64,000 nt of DNA from Streptomyces sp. NBC_00078 (GTDB taxonomy: Bacteria; Actinomycetota; Actinomycetes; Streptomycetales; Streptomycetaceae). Shown here one piece after another: positions 52,798 to 62,299 of this stretch. The stretch covers positions 7,130,001 through 7,194,000 of the forward strand of contig NZ_JAPELX010000001.1 of NCBI RefSeq assembly GCF_026343335.1. Reading direction: 5' to 3'. A program made the position numbers and the translations under genes. How positions within the stretch are numbered: position 1 is the stretch's first letter; the number at the start of each line of letters is the position of its first letter. The notes under the pieces were generated by a model. The model was not told where the DNA came from. It ran no database searches and saw nothing but the letters and a program-made list of their open reading frames with translations.

Positions 52798-54924
52798 TTA
52801 CGCCGGGACGCTCGCGAGGCCCGGGGCCAGGAACTTCTTGCCGGTCACGCGCTCGGAGACACCCTCGCGGTCCAGGTACGGCGTGATGCCGCCCAGGTGG
52901 AAGGGCCAGCCGGCGCCCGTGATCAGGCAGAGGTCGATGTCCTGGGCCTCGGCCACGACGCCCTCGTCGAGCATGAGCCCGATCTCCTGCGCCACCGCGT
53001 CGAGCACGCGCTCGCGCACCTGCTCCTCGGCCAGCACCAGGTCGCCCTGCTTCAGCAGCGCGGCGACCTCCGGGTCCAGCTCCGGCTTCCCGCTGTCGTA
53101 GACGTAGAAGCCGCGCTTGCCCGCCTTCACGACGGCCGCGAGGTTCGGGGAGACCGTGAAGCGGTCAGGGAAGGCCCGGTTGAGGGTCTCCGAGACGTGC
53201 AGGCCGATCGCGGGGCCGACGAGTTCGAGGAGCACCAGCGGCGACATCGGCAGACCGAGCGGCTCGACGGCCTTCTCGGCGACCTCGACCGGGGTGCCCT
53301 CGTCGATGACGTTCTGGATCTCGCCCATGAAGCGGGTGAGGATGCGGTTCACGACGAACGCCGGGGCGTCCTTGACCAGCACCGCGGTCTTCTTCAGCTT
53401 CTTGGCGACGGCGAAGGCCGTGGCCAGCGACGCGTCGTCCGTCTGCTCGCCGCGCACGATCTCGAGCAGCGGGAGGATCGCGACCGGGTTGAAGAAGTGG
53501 AAGCCCACGACCCGCTCCGGGTTCTTCAGCTTCGACGCCATCTCGGAGACCGACAGCGAGGAGGTGTTGGTGGCGAGGACCGCGTGCGCCGGAGCGACCG
53601 CCTCGACCTCCGCGAACACCTGCTGCTTGACGCCGATCTCCTCGAAGACGGCCTCGATGATGAAGTCGGCGTCGGAGAAGCCCTCGGCCTTGTCCAGCAC
53701 ACCGGTGACCAGGGCCTTGAGGCGGTTGGCCTTGTCCTGGTTGATACGGCCCTTGCCGAGCAGCTTCTCGATCTCGGCGTGGACGTAGCCCACACCCTTG
53801 TCGACGCGCTCCTGGTCGATGTCGGTCAGGACGACCGGCACCTCCAGGCGACGCAGGAAGAGCAGCGCCAGCTGCGAGGCCATCAGGCCCGCGCCGACCA
53901 CGCCCACCTTGGTGACCGGACGCGCCAGCGACTTGTCCGGCGCACCGGCCGGCCGCTTGCCGCGCTTCTGCACCAGGTTGAACGCGTAGATGCCGGCGCG
54001 CAGTTCGCCGCCCATGATCAGGTCCGCGAGGGCCTGGTCCTCGGCGTCGTAGCCCTGCTGCAGGTCGCCGTTCTTGGCGGCGGCGATGATGTCGAGCGCG
54101 CGGTAGGCGGCCGGAGCGGCCCCGTGCACCTTGGAGTCCGCGATGAAGCGGCCCTTGGCGACGGCCTGGTCCCAGGCCTCACCGCGGTCGATGACCGGGC
54201 GCTCGACCTTGACGTCGCCCTTGAGGACGTTCGCGGTCCAGATCAGCGACTGCTCCAGGAAGTCGGCGCCCTCGAAGATGGCGTCGGCGATCCCGAGGTC
54301 GAAGACCTGCTGGCCCTTGAGCTGCTTGTTCTGGTTGAGGCTGTTCTCGATGATCACCGAGACGGCCTTGTCGGCGCCGATCAGGTTCGGCAGCAGCGTG
54401 CAGCCGCCCCAGCCGGGGACCAGGCCGAGGAAGACCTCGGGGAGGGAGAACGCCGGCAGGGCCTTGGAGACGGTCCGGTACTCGCAGTGCAGACCGACCT
54501 CGACGCCACCGCCCATCGCCGCGCCGTTGTAGTACGCGAAGGTCGGCACCGCGATGCCCGCGAGGCGCTTGAAGACCTCGTGGCCGCCCTTGCCGATGGC
54601 GAGCGCGTCCTTGTGCTCCTTGAGCAGCTCGACGCCCTTGAGGTCGGCGCCGACCGCGAAGATGAACGGCTTGCCGGTGATGCCGACACCGACGATCTCG
54701 CCGGCCGCGGCCTCCTTCTCGACCTGGTCGATCGCGGTGTTGAGGTTCGCGAGCGAGGCCGGGCCGAAGGTGGTCGGCTTGGTGTGGTCGAAGCCGTTGT
54801 CCAGCGTGATGAGCGCGAAGCGCCCAGCGCCGACCGGCAGGTCGAGGTGGCGTACGTGCGCGGATGTCACGACCTCGTCGGGGAACAGCTCGGCCGCGCC
54901 CTTCAGGAGTTCGGTGGTGCTCAC
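52798..54924 (-). CDS. fadB: Multifunctional fatty acid oxidation protein: enoyl-CoA hydratase / 3-hydroxyacyl-CoA dehydrogenase
   Basis: A 708-residue fusion. The N-terminal crotonase domain (about 1-200) has the oxyanion hole segment GITGKPFIFAVGADLKG and a catalytic-Glu region (LPEVFLGLVPGWGG). From about residue 330, a Rossmann fold (VGVVGAGLMASQLALLFLRR) and the 3-hydroxyacyl-CoA dehydrogenase motif VVGFHFFNPVAILPLLEIV follow, then the C-terminal domain (FVVNRILTRFMGE). It does two beta-oxidation steps. GGAGG precedes the GTG at 54924, which overlaps the thiolase stop (GTGA), so the two subunits are made in a coupled manner. The frame's upstream extension overlaps the thiolase. Confidence 0.94.
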   Translation of the reverse strand: MSTTELLKGAAELFPDEVVTSAHVRHLDLPVGAGRFALITLDNGFDHTKPTTFGPASLANLNTAIDQVEKEAAAGEIVGVGITGKPFIFAVGADLKGVELLKEHKDALAIGKGGHEVFKRLAGIAVPTFAYYNGAAMGGGVEVGLHCEYRTVSKALPAFSLPEVFLGLVPGWGGCTLLPNLIGADKAVSVIIENSLNQNKQLKGQQVFDLGIADAIFEGADFLEQSLIWTANVLKGDVKVERPVIDRGEAWDQAVAKGRFIADSKVHGAAPAAYRALDIIAAAKNGDLQQGYDAEDQALADLIMGGELRAGIYAFNLVQKRGKRPAGAPDKSLARPVTKVGVVGAGLMASQLALLFLRRLEVPVVLTDIDQERVDKGVGYVHAEIEKLLGKGRINQDKANRLKALVTGVLDKAEGFSDADFIIEAVFEEIGVKQQVFAEVEAVAPAHAVLATNTSSLSVSEMASKLKNPERVVGFHFFNPVAILPLLEIVRGEQTDDASLATAFAVAKKLKKTAVLVKDAPAFVVNRILTRFMGEIQNVIDEGTPVEVAEKAVEPLGLPMSPLVLLELVGPAIGLHVSETLNRAFPDRFTVSPNLAAVVKAGKRGFYVYDSGKPELDPEVAALLKQGDLVLAEEQVRERVLDAVAQEIGLMLDEGVVAEAQDIDLCLITGAGWPFHLGGITPYLDREGVSERVTGKKFLAPGLASVPA

Positions 54925-56147
54925 TTGTTGCCTCCGGCGTCCTTGTGGTGCGGGTTCTCCCAGATGACCGTCGCGCCCATACCGAAGCCGACGCACATGG
55001 TGGTCAGGCCGTAGCGGACGTTCGGCTGCTCCTCGAACTGGCGGGCCAGCTGCGTCATCAGACGCACGCCCGAGGAAGCGAGCGGGTGGCCGTAGGCGAT
55101 GGCGCCGCCGTACTGGTTCACGCGCGCGTCGTCGTCGGCGATGCCGTAGTGCTCAAGGAAGGCGAGCACCTGGACGGCGAAGGCCTCGTTGATCTCGAAG
55201 AGGTTGATGTCCTCGATCGACAGACCGGCCTGCGCGAGGGCCTTCTCGGTGGCCGGGATCGGACCGTAGCCCATCACCTCGGGCTCGACGCCCGCGAAGG
55301 CGTACGAGACCAGGCGCATCCTGACCGGCAGGTTGTTCTCGCGGGCGAAGTCCTCGCTCGCGATGATCGAGGCGGTGGCGCCGTCGTTCAGACCGGCCGC
55401 GTTGCCGGCCGTGACGCGGCCGTGGACGCGGAACGGCGTCTTCAGGCCGGACAGGTTCTCCAGCGTCGTACCCGGGCGCATCGGCTCGTCGGCGGTGACC
55501 AGGCCCCAGCCGGTCTCACCGACCTCCGTGTTGGTGTTGCGCACCGAGATCGGCACCAGGTCCTGCTGGATCTTGCCGTTGGCGTACGCCTTGGCGGCCT
55601 TCTCCTGCGAGCGCACGGCGTACTCGTCGGCGCGCTGCTTGGTGATCGTGGGGTAGCGGTCGTGCAGGTTCTCGGCGGTCATGCCCATGAAGAGGGCGGA
55701 CTCGTCGACCAGCTTCTCGCTCACGAAGCGCGGGTTCGGGTCCACGCCCTCGCCCATCGGGTGGCGGCCCATGTGCTCGACACCACCGGCGATGACGGCG
55801 TCGTACGCGCCGAAGGCGATGGAGCCCGCGGTGGCGGTGACGGCGGTCAGGGCGCCGGCACACATGCGGTCGATGGAGTAGCCGGGGACCGACTGCGGCA
55901 GCCCGGCCAGGATGCCGGCCGTACGGCCCAGCGTCAGACCCTGGTCACCGATCTGCGTGGTCGCGGCGATGGCGACCTCGTCGATCTTCTTCGGGTCGAG
56001 ACCGGGGTTGCGACGCAGCAGCTCCCGGATCGCCTTCACGACGAGGTCGTCGGCGCGGGTCTCGTGGTAGATGCCCTTCGGGCCCGCCTTGCCGAACGGG
56101 GTGCGGACGCCGTCGACGAAGACGACGTCCCTGACGGTACGAGGCAC
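54921..56147 (-). CDS. fadA: Acetyl-CoA C-acyltransferase (beta-oxidation thiolase)
   Basis: A 408-residue thiolase that releases acetyl-CoA in the last beta-oxidation step. The nucleophile Cys is in DRMCAGALTAV, NEAFAVQ and the GGAIAYGHPLASSG block carry the catalytic His residues, and the second Cys is in TTMCVGFGMG. The GTG at 56147 has AGGAG upstream; 15 further codons are open but without a site. It is the first gene of the fadA-fadB operon, matching the actinobacterial trifunctional complex arrangement. Confidence 0.94.
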   Translation of the reverse strand: MPRTVRDVVFVDGVRTPFGKAGPKGIYHETRADDLVVKAIRELLRRNPGLDPKKIDEVAIAATTQIGDQGLTLGRTAGILAGLPQSVPGYSIDRMCAGALTAVTATAGSIAFGAYDAVIAGGVEHMGRHPMGEGVDPNPRFVSEKLVDESALFMGMTAENLHDRYPTITKQRADEYAVRSQEKAAKAYANGKIQQDLVPISVRNTNTEVGETGWGLVTADEPMRPGTTLENLSGLKTPFRVHGRVTAGNAAGLNDGATASIIASEDFARENNLPVRMRLVSYAFAGVEPEVMGYGPIPATEKALAQAGLSIEDINLFEINEAFAVQVLAFLEHYGIADDDARVNQYGGAIAYGHPLASSGVRLMTQLARQFEEQPNVRYGLTTMCVGFGMGATVIWENPHHKDAGGNK

Positions 56148-56449
56148 GATGGCTCTCCTCCAGATGCGGGATGGCACTGCTGCAATGCGCAAGCGCTGAG
56201 CGCACGCTCAGGACCCATGCTACTTACGGGTAACGTAGCTGCACAGCCCTGGAGGGTGGAGCGGCGAACGTCACACGAAAGTGGGCGGCGGGGGAGCGCC
56301 CCTTTTGAGGGGCGCGGGGCTGTGCTGACGTGCGACCACCGCCACGTGGGCGCACTCGTGGGCACCGGATGCGAGCCGGGCCCCCTCCCTCATGATCACC
56401 CCGAACAGGGTCCGAGTCATGTCCGCCCCGAACCGACTCCCACATCCCC

Positions 56450-56638
56450 TTGGTCCACATGCCGTCGCAGGATCTTGGCGTGATCTCGACGTTCGTGTCC
56501 CACTTCAAGGGCCCCTTCGGCGCCCACTGGGAAACGATCTCGGCAGGAGCGATTCTCGTCATCCTGCCGACACTGATCGATTTCCTGTGCCTGCAGCGGT
56601 ACATCTGCAACGGCTTCCCCCGAGGGGCGACCGGGTGA
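56450..56638 (+). pseudogene. C-terminal remnant of a MalG-type sugar ABC permease
   Basis: About 55 residues with a permease end: ISAGAILVILPTLIDFLCLQ forms the last membrane helix, followed by RYICNGFPRGATG, very like the LQRYIxxGFTRGATK end of CUT1 permeases. The rest of the gene is absent. There is an ATG at 56450 but no convincing ribosome binding site, so I regard it as debris between the thiolase and ribonuclease D genes. Confidence 0.65.
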
Positions 56639-56655
56639 GGTGCCGCCGGGGGCGG

Positions 56656-57960
56656 CTAGGCGGACAGCGCGGCCACCAGTACGGGTGTCACCTGCTCGAC
56701 CTGCCACGCCCGGGCCCCGTAACCCGCCAGTGCCGCCCCGACCGTCTCCGCGTCGACGACCTTCGGGGGCTCCCAGCACACGCGCCGCACGGTGTCCGGC
56801 GTGATCAGGTTCTCCTGAGGCATGTTCAGCTGCTCGGCCAACGCGGACACGGCCGCCCGCGCCGCCGAGAGACGGGCCGCGGCCGCAGGGTCCTTGTCGG
56901 CCCAGGCGCGCGGCGGCGGAGGCCCCGTCACCGGCTGTCCCGGCGCCGGCAACTGCGCCTCCGTCAAGCCCTTCGCGCGATCGACGGCGGCCTGCCACTG
57001 CTCCAGCTGCCGCCGCCCCATGCGATGCCCGAACCCGTTCGCGGCGGTCAGCGCCTGCACGTCGGCCGGCAGCGAGAGGGCCGCCTCCACGATGGCGGCG
57101 TCACTGAGCACCTTGCCCGGCGACACGTCCCGCCGCTGGGCGATCCGGTCCCGCGTCTGCCACAGCTCCCGCACCACGGCGAGCTGCCGACGCCGCCGCA
57201 CCTTGTGCATCCCGGACGTGCGCCGCCACGGATCCTTGCGGGGCTCCGGCGGCGGAGCCGAGGCGATTGCGTCGAACTCCTGCCGGGCCCACTCGAGCTT
57301 GCCCTGCCGGTCCAGCTCCTTCTCCAGCGCGTCGCGCAGATCGACGAGCAGTTCGACGTCCAGCGCCGCGTACCGCAGCCAGGGATCGGGCAGCGGACGG
57401 GTCGACCAGTCGACGGCGGAGTGCCCCTTCTCGAGTACGAAGCCGAGGACGCCCTCGACCATGGCGCCGAGGCCGACCCTGGGGAACCCGGCGAGACGGC
57501 CGGCCAGCTCGGTGTCGAACAGCCGCGTCGGCACCATGCCTATCTCGCGCAGGCAGGGCAGATCCTGGGTCGCCGCGTGCAGCACCCATTCGACGCCGGA
57601 AAGCGCCTCACCGAGCGCCGACAGGTCGGGGCAGGCCACGGGATCGATCAGCGCGGTCCCCGCACCCTCGCGGCGCAGCTGGACGAGGTAGGCGCGCTGG
57701 CCGTAGCGGTAGCCGGAGGCGCGCTCGGCGTCGACGGCGACAGGGCCGGAACCGGCCGCGAAGGCGGCGACCGCCTCGGCGAGCGCGTCCGCGTCGGCGA
57801 TCACGGGCGGAACGCCCTCGCGCGGTTCGAGCAAAGGGATCGGCTCCTGGCCCGGCTCTGGATCGGGCGCCCCCGTAACAGATGTTCCGCCGTCTTCCGG
57901 AGGGGCGCCTCCGGTGGTTCGCAGTGAGCTGTCTGCTGCGGTCTCTTGGGCGTCGGTCAC
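56656..57960 (-). CDS. Ribonuclease D-like 3'-5' exonuclease with HRDC domain
   Basis: A 434-residue protein. After a 45-residue acidic, Pro-rich leader comes a DEDD exonuclease domain: VAVDAERASGYRYGQRAYLVQL (Exo I Asp and Glu), the HAATQDLPCLRE block (Exo II), and DPWLRYAALDVELLVDLR (Exo III with Tyr and Asp). An HRDC domain follows at about residues 265-345 (RQLAVVRELWQTRDRIAQRRD), then a winged C-terminal region. RNase D trims 3' ends of tRNA and other small RNAs. The start is a GTG at 57960. S. coelicolor has a homologue near hemE. Confidence 0.9.
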   Translation of the reverse strand: MTDAQETAADSSLRTTGGAPPEDGGTSVTGAPDPEPGQEPIPLLEPREGVPPVIADADALAEAVAAFAAGSGPVAVDAERASGYRYGQRAYLVQLRREGAGTALIDPVACPDLSALGEALSGVEWVLHAATQDLPCLREIGMVPTRLFDTELAGRLAGFPRVGLGAMVEGVLGFVLEKGHSAVDWSTRPLPDPWLRYAALDVELLVDLRDALEKELDRQGKLEWARQEFDAIASAPPPEPRKDPWRRTSGMHKVRRRRQLAVVRELWQTRDRIAQRRDVSPGKVLSDAAIVEAALSLPADVQALTAANGFGHRMGRRQLEQWQAAVDRAKGLTEAQLPAPGQPVTGPPPPRAWADKDPAAAARLSAARAAVSALAEQLNMPQENLITPDTVRRVCWEPPKVVDAETVGAALAGYGARAWQVEQVTPVLVAALSA

Positions 57961-57986
57961 GTGTCAAGGGTATCTGTGTATGGACA

Positions 57987-58020
57987 GCGCCCGCCGACGT
58001 AACGTTCCGTCGGCGGGCGC
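57987..58020 (-). terminator. Terminator after the response regulator gene
   Basis: GCGCCCGCCGACG and CGTCGGCGGGCGC form a perfect 13-bp stem with an 8-base loop, between the response regulator stop (58155) and the next gene on the same strand. Confidence 0.8.
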
Positions 58021-58154
58021 CTGGGGGTCGTAAACCAGTCAGGTCGGTGAAAGATCCGGTTCACGACAGGTGGGACACGGGCGGGGAATCAGCGGTCGAC
58101 TCTGTTCATGTCCGTGAATGAACGAGACGTACGGGTCGGTGGATTGCGTACGGG

Positions 58155-58817
58155 TCAGTGGATGATGCCGGTCCGGAGGGCCACCGCGACCATCCCGGCG
58201 CGGTCGCCCGTGCCGAGCTTGCGGGCGATACGGGCGAGGTGGCTCTTGACGGTCAGCGCGGACAGGCCCATGGAGACGCCGATCGCCTTGTTCGACTGGC
58301 CCTCCGCGACCAGACGCAGCACCTCGACCTCGCGGCCGGAGAGCTCGCGGTAGCCACCCGGGTGACTCGGGGCACCCGGGGGGCGGCGGTGCATACGGGC
58401 GGCGGCGGAGCCGATGGGGGCGGCGCCCGGCCGGGTGGGGAGCCCGACGTTCGTACGGGTGCCGGTGACGACGTAGCCCTTGACGCCGCCCGCGAGGGCG
58501 TTGCGTACGGCGCCGATGTCGTCGGCGGCGGACAGGGCCAGGCCGTTGGGCCAGCCCGCCGCGCGGGTCTCGGAGAGGATGGTGAGGCCGGATCCGTCGG
58601 GGAGATGGACGTCGGCGACGCAGATGTCGCGGGGGTTGCCGATGCGGGGACGAGCCTCCGCGATGGACGAGGCCTCGATGACGTCGCGCACACCGAGCGC
58701 CCACAGATGGCGGGTGACGGTGGAGCGGACGCGCGGGTCGGCCACGACCACCATTGCGGTCGGCTTGTTCGGGCGGTAGGCGACCAGGCTTGCGGGCTGC
58801 TCAAGGAGAACGGACAC
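58155..58817 (-). CDS. LuxR-type (NarL/FixJ) response regulator
   Basis: A 220-residue two-domain regulator. The receiver-like domain (about 1-125) has the phosphoacceptor-type Asp in CVADVHLPDGSG, but the N-terminal acidic pair is reduced (VVADPRVRS) and the conserved Lys lies in GGVKGYVV. A linker of 30 residues leads to a LuxR helix-turn-helix (ELSGREVEVLRLVAEGQSNK, LSALTVKSHLARI). The GTG has AGGAGG upstream. No histidine kinase gene is adjacent, so it is an orphan regulator; phosphorylation may not be its only control. Confidence 0.9.
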   Translation of the reverse strand: MSVLLEQPASLVAYRPNKPTAMVVVADPRVRSTVTRHLWALGVRDVIEASSIAEARPRIGNPRDICVADVHLPDGSGLTILSETRAAGWPNGLALSAADDIGAVRNALAGGVKGYVVTGTRTNVGLPTRPGAAPIGSAAARMHRRPPGAPSHPGGYRELSGREVEVLRLVAEGQSNKAIGVSMGLSALTVKSHLARIARKLGTGDRAGMVAVALRTGIIH

Positions 58818-59040
58818 CAGGCCTCCTGGGGGTGCGGGACGGCTTTCAAGGTCACAGACGTCTTCGGCACCAAACCTGGAGCACTTTAGGGAAAGATCAC
58901 GATTTAGTGAGTAACAATCCGTGCAATTCGGACAAGCGATCGATCGCTCGATGAATGAATCGGTCCGTTCGAGGACCGTTCGTGACTGAAAGTGGCCGAG
59001 TCGACAAAGTGACGGTCAAGGAGGCGGCCAAAGAGGGCGG

Positions 59041-59709
59041 TCAACGCGCCTGCGGATCCCGCCGCTGCGGCAGCGTCACGATCGACGCGTCGCCCGGCCC
59101 CGCCGGCGGCAGCCCGGCGACCTGGGCCAGCAGATCGCACCAGGAGGCAAGGTGGGCGGCCGTGTCGGGGACGCCGCCCAGGCCCTCGCGGGGCGTCCAG
59201 GAGGCGCGGATCTCGATCTGTGACGCGGCCGGGCGCTCCGACAGCCCGCCGAAGTAGTGCGAACTCGCGCGGGTGACGGTGCCGCTCGCTTCGCCGTACG
59301 ACAGCCCGCGCGCGGAGAGCGCGCCGGTCAGCCACGACCAGCACACGTCGGGCAGCAGCGGGTCGGCGGCCATCTCCGGCTCCAGCTCCGCGCGCACCAG
59401 GGTGACCAGCCGGAAGGTACCCCGCCAGGCGTCGTGTCCGTCCGGATCGTGCAGCAGCACCAGCCGGCCGTCGGCCAGATCCTGGTCGCCGTCGACGACG
59501 GTGGCCTCCAGCGCGTACGCGAAGGGGGCGAGCCGCTGCGGTGCGCGGGTCGCCTCGACCTCGATCTGCGACCTCAGCCGCGCGGTCTTCAGCGCGTCGA
59601 CGGCAGCCCGGAAGGGCAACGGCGGTGTACTGCTCCCATCCCGGTCCCCCTCCTTGGTGTCGTCCATTCCGTCAGCACCGTCCGACAGTCGTCCCTGAGC
59701 CGCAGCCAT
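59041..59709 (-). CDS. DUF3000 family protein
   Basis: A 222-residue protein of a family I associate with actinobacteria and the neighbourhood of hemE. Conserved-looking blocks are PFRAAVDALKTARLRSQIEV, RLAPFAYALEATV, LVLLHDPDGHDAWRGTFRLV and PLLPDVCWSWLTGAL. No catalytic motif, signal peptide or membrane helix is visible. It is divergent from hemE with 126 bp between starts. The ATG at 59709 has no clear ribosome binding site; another Met 14 codons later is possible. The frame stays open far upstream, antisense to hemE, and is not coding. Function unknown. Confidence 0.8.
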   Translation of the reverse strand: MAAAQGRLSDGADGMDDTKEGDRDGSSTPPLPFRAAVDALKTARLRSQIEVEATRAPQRLAPFAYALEATVVDGDQDLADGRLVLLHDPDGHDAWRGTFRLVTLVRAELEPEMAADPLLPDVCWSWLTGALSARGLSYGEASGTVTRASSHYFGGLSERPAASQIEIRASWTPREGLGGVPDTAAHLASWCDLLAQVAGLPPAGPGDASIVTLPQRRDPQAR

Positions 59710-59835
59710 GCGGGGAAGATTAAGGGGAACGGGGGCTTCGTGCAGGGAGGGACACCCGTGCGGGGGCCGCATGTCCGGATAGTGCCCCGTGAACCCCTGC
59801 CTTCGCCGCTCCGGCGCCGTGCGAGACTTGCCGTC

Positions 59836-60924
59836 GTGAGTGCGAACGAGAGCCCCGCGGGCCAGGCCAAGACGCTGCCGACGACCACGCCCGACGCGGT
59901 CAGGGAATCCGCCTTCCTGAAGGCGTGCAGGCGCGAGCCCGTGCCGCACACGCCGGTGTGGTTCATGCGCCAGGCCGGGCGCTCGCTGCCCGAGTACCGC
60001 AAGGTGCGCGAGGGCATTCCGATGCTCGAATCCTGCACCCGCCCCGAACTCGTCACCGAGATCACCCTCCAGCCGGTGCGCCGGCTCGGCGTGGACGCGG
60101 CGGTCTACTTCAGCGACATCGTCGTCCCGCTCAAGGCCATCGGTATCGACCTCGACATCAAGCCCGGCGTCGGCCCGGTCGTCGAGCGCCCGATCCGCAG
60201 CCGCGCCGACCTGGCCCAGCTGCGCGACCTCACCCCCGAGGACGTCTCCTACGTCACCGAGGCCATCGGCCTGCTGACCCGCGAGCTCGGCTCGACCCCG
60301 CTCATCGGTTTCGCGGGCGCGCCTTTCACCCTCGCGAGCTACCTCGTCGAGGGCGGCCCGTCGCGCACGTACGAGAACGCCAAGGCGATCATGTACGGCG
60401 ACCCCGAGCTCTGGGCCGACCTGCTCGACCGCCTCGCGGAGATCTCGGCCGCGTTCCTGAAGGTGCAGATCGAGGCGGGCGCCTCGGCCGTCCAGCTCTT
60501 CGACTCGTGGGCCGGCGCCCTCTCCCCGGCCGACTACCGCCGCTCCGTGCTGCCCGCCTCCGCCAAGGTCTTCGACGCAGTCGCCTGCTACGACGTCCCG
60601 CGCATCCACTTCGGCGTCGGCACCGGCGAGCTGCTCGGCCTCATGGGCGAGGCCGGCGCGGACGTCGTCGGCGTCGACTGGCGTGTCCCGCTCGACGAGG
60701 CGGCCCGCCGCGTCGGCCCCGGCAAGGCGCTCCAGGGCAACCTCGACCCGACGGTCCTGTTCGCCTCCAAGGAGGCCATCGAGACCAAGACCCGCGAGGT
60801 CCTCGACTCCGCCGCCGGCCTGGAGGGCCACGTCTTCAACCTCGGCCACGGCGTCATGCCGACCACCGACCCGGACGCGCTGACCCGGCTCGTGGAGTAC
60901 GTGCACACGCAGACCGCCCGCTGA
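59836..60924 (+). CDS. hemE: Uroporphyrinogen decarboxylase
   Basis: A 362-residue enzyme that decarboxylates uroporphyrinogen III to coproporphyrinogen III in haem synthesis. The N-terminal signature PVWFMRQAGRSLPEYRKVR includes the catalytic Arg residues, followed by FSDIVVPLKAIG (catalytic Asp), GFAGAPFTLASYL, and FNLGHGVMPTTDP near the C-terminus. The GTG at 59836 is placed by homology; the frame is open back to 59257 but antisense to DUF3000. No strong ribosome binding site is seen. Confidence 0.96.
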   Translation: MSANESPAGQAKTLPTTTPDAVRESAFLKACRREPVPHTPVWFMRQAGRSLPEYRKVREGIPMLESCTRPELVTEITLQPVRRLGVDAAVYFSDIVVPLKAIGIDLDIKPGVGPVVERPIRSRADLAQLRDLTPEDVSYVTEAIGLLTRELGSTPLIGFAGAPFTLASYLVEGGPSRTYENAKAIMYGDPELWADLLDRLAEISAAFLKVQIEAGASAVQLFDSWAGALSPADYRRSVLPASAKVFDAVACYDVPRIHFGVGTGELLGLMGEAGADVVGVDWRVPLDEAARRVGPGKALQGNLDPTVLFASKEAIETKTREVLDSAAGLEGHVFNLGHGVMPTTDPDALTRLVEYVHTQTAR

Positions 60925-60940
60925 TTTTCCGTACGGCACC

Positions 60941-61768
60941 TCACCAGGTGTGCCGGGGCCGTGCCCGCCTGCCGAACAGCAGGCCGCGCGGTTCCGGCGG
61001 CGGGGGTGTGCCCGGCTTGAGCGGCCAGGCGAGGAGCATGCCGACCAGGAAGCCGACGACGTGCGCCGCGTACGCCACCGTCCCGGCGGTGGAGACGCCC
61101 CCGCCCGACGAGTAGACCGCCTGGAGCGCGAACCAGAAGCCCAGCACCAGCCAGGCAGGCAGTCTCAGCGGCAGGAAGACCAGGAACGGCACGAGAACCC
61201 AGACCCTGGCCTTCGGGTAGAGCACCAGATAGGCGCCCAGGACACCGGCGATCGCCCCGGAGGCGCCGATCAGCGGGTCGCTGGAGTCGGCGTTGAGGAG
61301 CGCGAAGCCGTACGACGCCGCGTAGCCGCAGACGACGTAGAACAGCGCGTACCTGATGTGTCCCATGCGGTCCTCGACGTTGTTGCCGAAGATCAGCAGG
61401 AAGAGCATGTTGCCGAGCAGGTGCAGCCAGCCGCCGTGCAGGAACATGGCGGTGATGACGGACAGCGCGGGCGACTTGTCGTAGCCCGGTGGGGCCACCA
61501 CACAGCCCAGTGCGCCGTTCGTCGCCCTGCCGATCTCGCCCGTGGGGACCACACGCGGCATCTGATGGTGGATCAACTCCTGTGGTACCGCCGCGTAGTG
61601 GTCCAGGAACGCCTGCAGATGGCACGTCTGCGACAGGCTGCTGTCGCCCGCCACGGAACCGGCGAGGCCGGGCGTGTAGAGGAACACGAGGACGTTCGCG
61701 GCGATCAGCGCGTACGTCACCCAGGGGGTGCGGCGCACCGGGTTCACGTCATGGACGGGTATGACCAC
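60941..61768 (-). CDS. Rhomboid family intramembrane serine protease
   Basis: A 275-residue membrane protein with about six helices. The catalytic Ser is in the family motif GASGAIAGVLGAYL, the catalytic His in AHVVGFLVGMLL, and the stabilising HGGWLHLLGNMLFL motif of helix 2 is present. An extended loop after helix 1 (about residues 40-95) contains two Cys. The gene is convergent with hemE, 16 bp apart. The GTG start at 61768 has only a weak ribosome binding site. Its substrate is unknown. Confidence 0.92.
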   Translation of the reverse strand: MVIPVHDVNPVRRTPWVTYALIAANVLVFLYTPGLAGSVAGDSSLSQTCHLQAFLDHYAAVPQELIHHQMPRVVPTGEIGRATNGALGCVVAPPGYDKSPALSVITAMFLHGGWLHLLGNMLFLLIFGNNVEDRMGHIRYALFYVVCGYAASYGFALLNADSSDPLIGASGAIAGVLGAYLVLYPKARVWVLVPFLVFLPLRLPAWLVLGFWFALQAVYSSGGGVSTAGTVAYAAHVVGFLVGMLLAWPLKPGTPPPPEPRGLLFGRRARPRHTW

Positions 61769-61893
61769 AAGGAATGTGTGCCCCCAGGGGGCGGGGTGAA
61801 CCGGTGAACACGGGCACGCGCGCGTGCGTATGACTCCTCAACCGCCCGCGGCACGGGGAAGGCGGGTCGCGGGGACGACGTGAGGAACAGGCG

Positions 61894-62214
61894 ATGAACG
61901 ACCGAGTTACTCCTGCGATGCAGGCCACGCCCGACGGTGAGGCGGAGCTCTCCCTGGTGGTGAGGCTCCCGTGGGAGGACGTCGCCCGGCTCGGCCAGGA
62001 GGCGGGGCGGCTGGCTTCGCAGATGCAGCGGCCGGTGACCCTCGACGAGGCGGTGAGTCACCGGCTGCGATCCGTGCGCAGTGCCGCGCACGCGAAGCCG
62101 GCGGGGGAGCAGCCGACGGCGGTGACGTCCACGGCGTCGGTGTCGTCGCTGCCGCCGCGGCCTCCGGCGGAACAGGCACGGCAGGCGATCGAGCGGATCA
62201 ACGGGTCGGCTTAG
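61894..62214 (+). CDS. Small protein of unknown function
   Basis: A 106-residue protein, GAGGAACAGG before the ATG. The N-terminal 65 residues are predicted helical and carry regular acidic/hydrophobic spacing (LPWEDVARLGQEAGRLASQM); a Ser/Pro/Thr-rich linker follows, then a short helix (AEQARQAIERINGSA). No signal peptide. I do not recognise a family. It lies between the divergent rhomboid gene and the convergent flavoprotein gene. Codon use and the ribosome binding site make it a likely real gene. Confidence 0.7.
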   Translation: MNDRVTPAMQATPDGEAELSLVVRLPWEDVARLGQEAGRLASQMQRPVTLDEAVSHRLRSVRSAAHAKPAGEQPTAVTSTASVSSLPPRPPAEQARQAIERINGSA

Positions 62215-62299
62215 GGGCGGTTCAGGGGCCGTTGGCGGGTGCGGGCCATGGGGGGTCGCTCGCGCAGTCCCCTGCGGCCCCAGGAGCCCTGCACCACCG

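Noticed and set aside
59041..60939. 632-codon frame as a fusion of DUF3000 with an N-terminal domain
   Set aside because: Everything upstream of 59709 in this frame is antisense to hemE or its leader and shows shadow composition.
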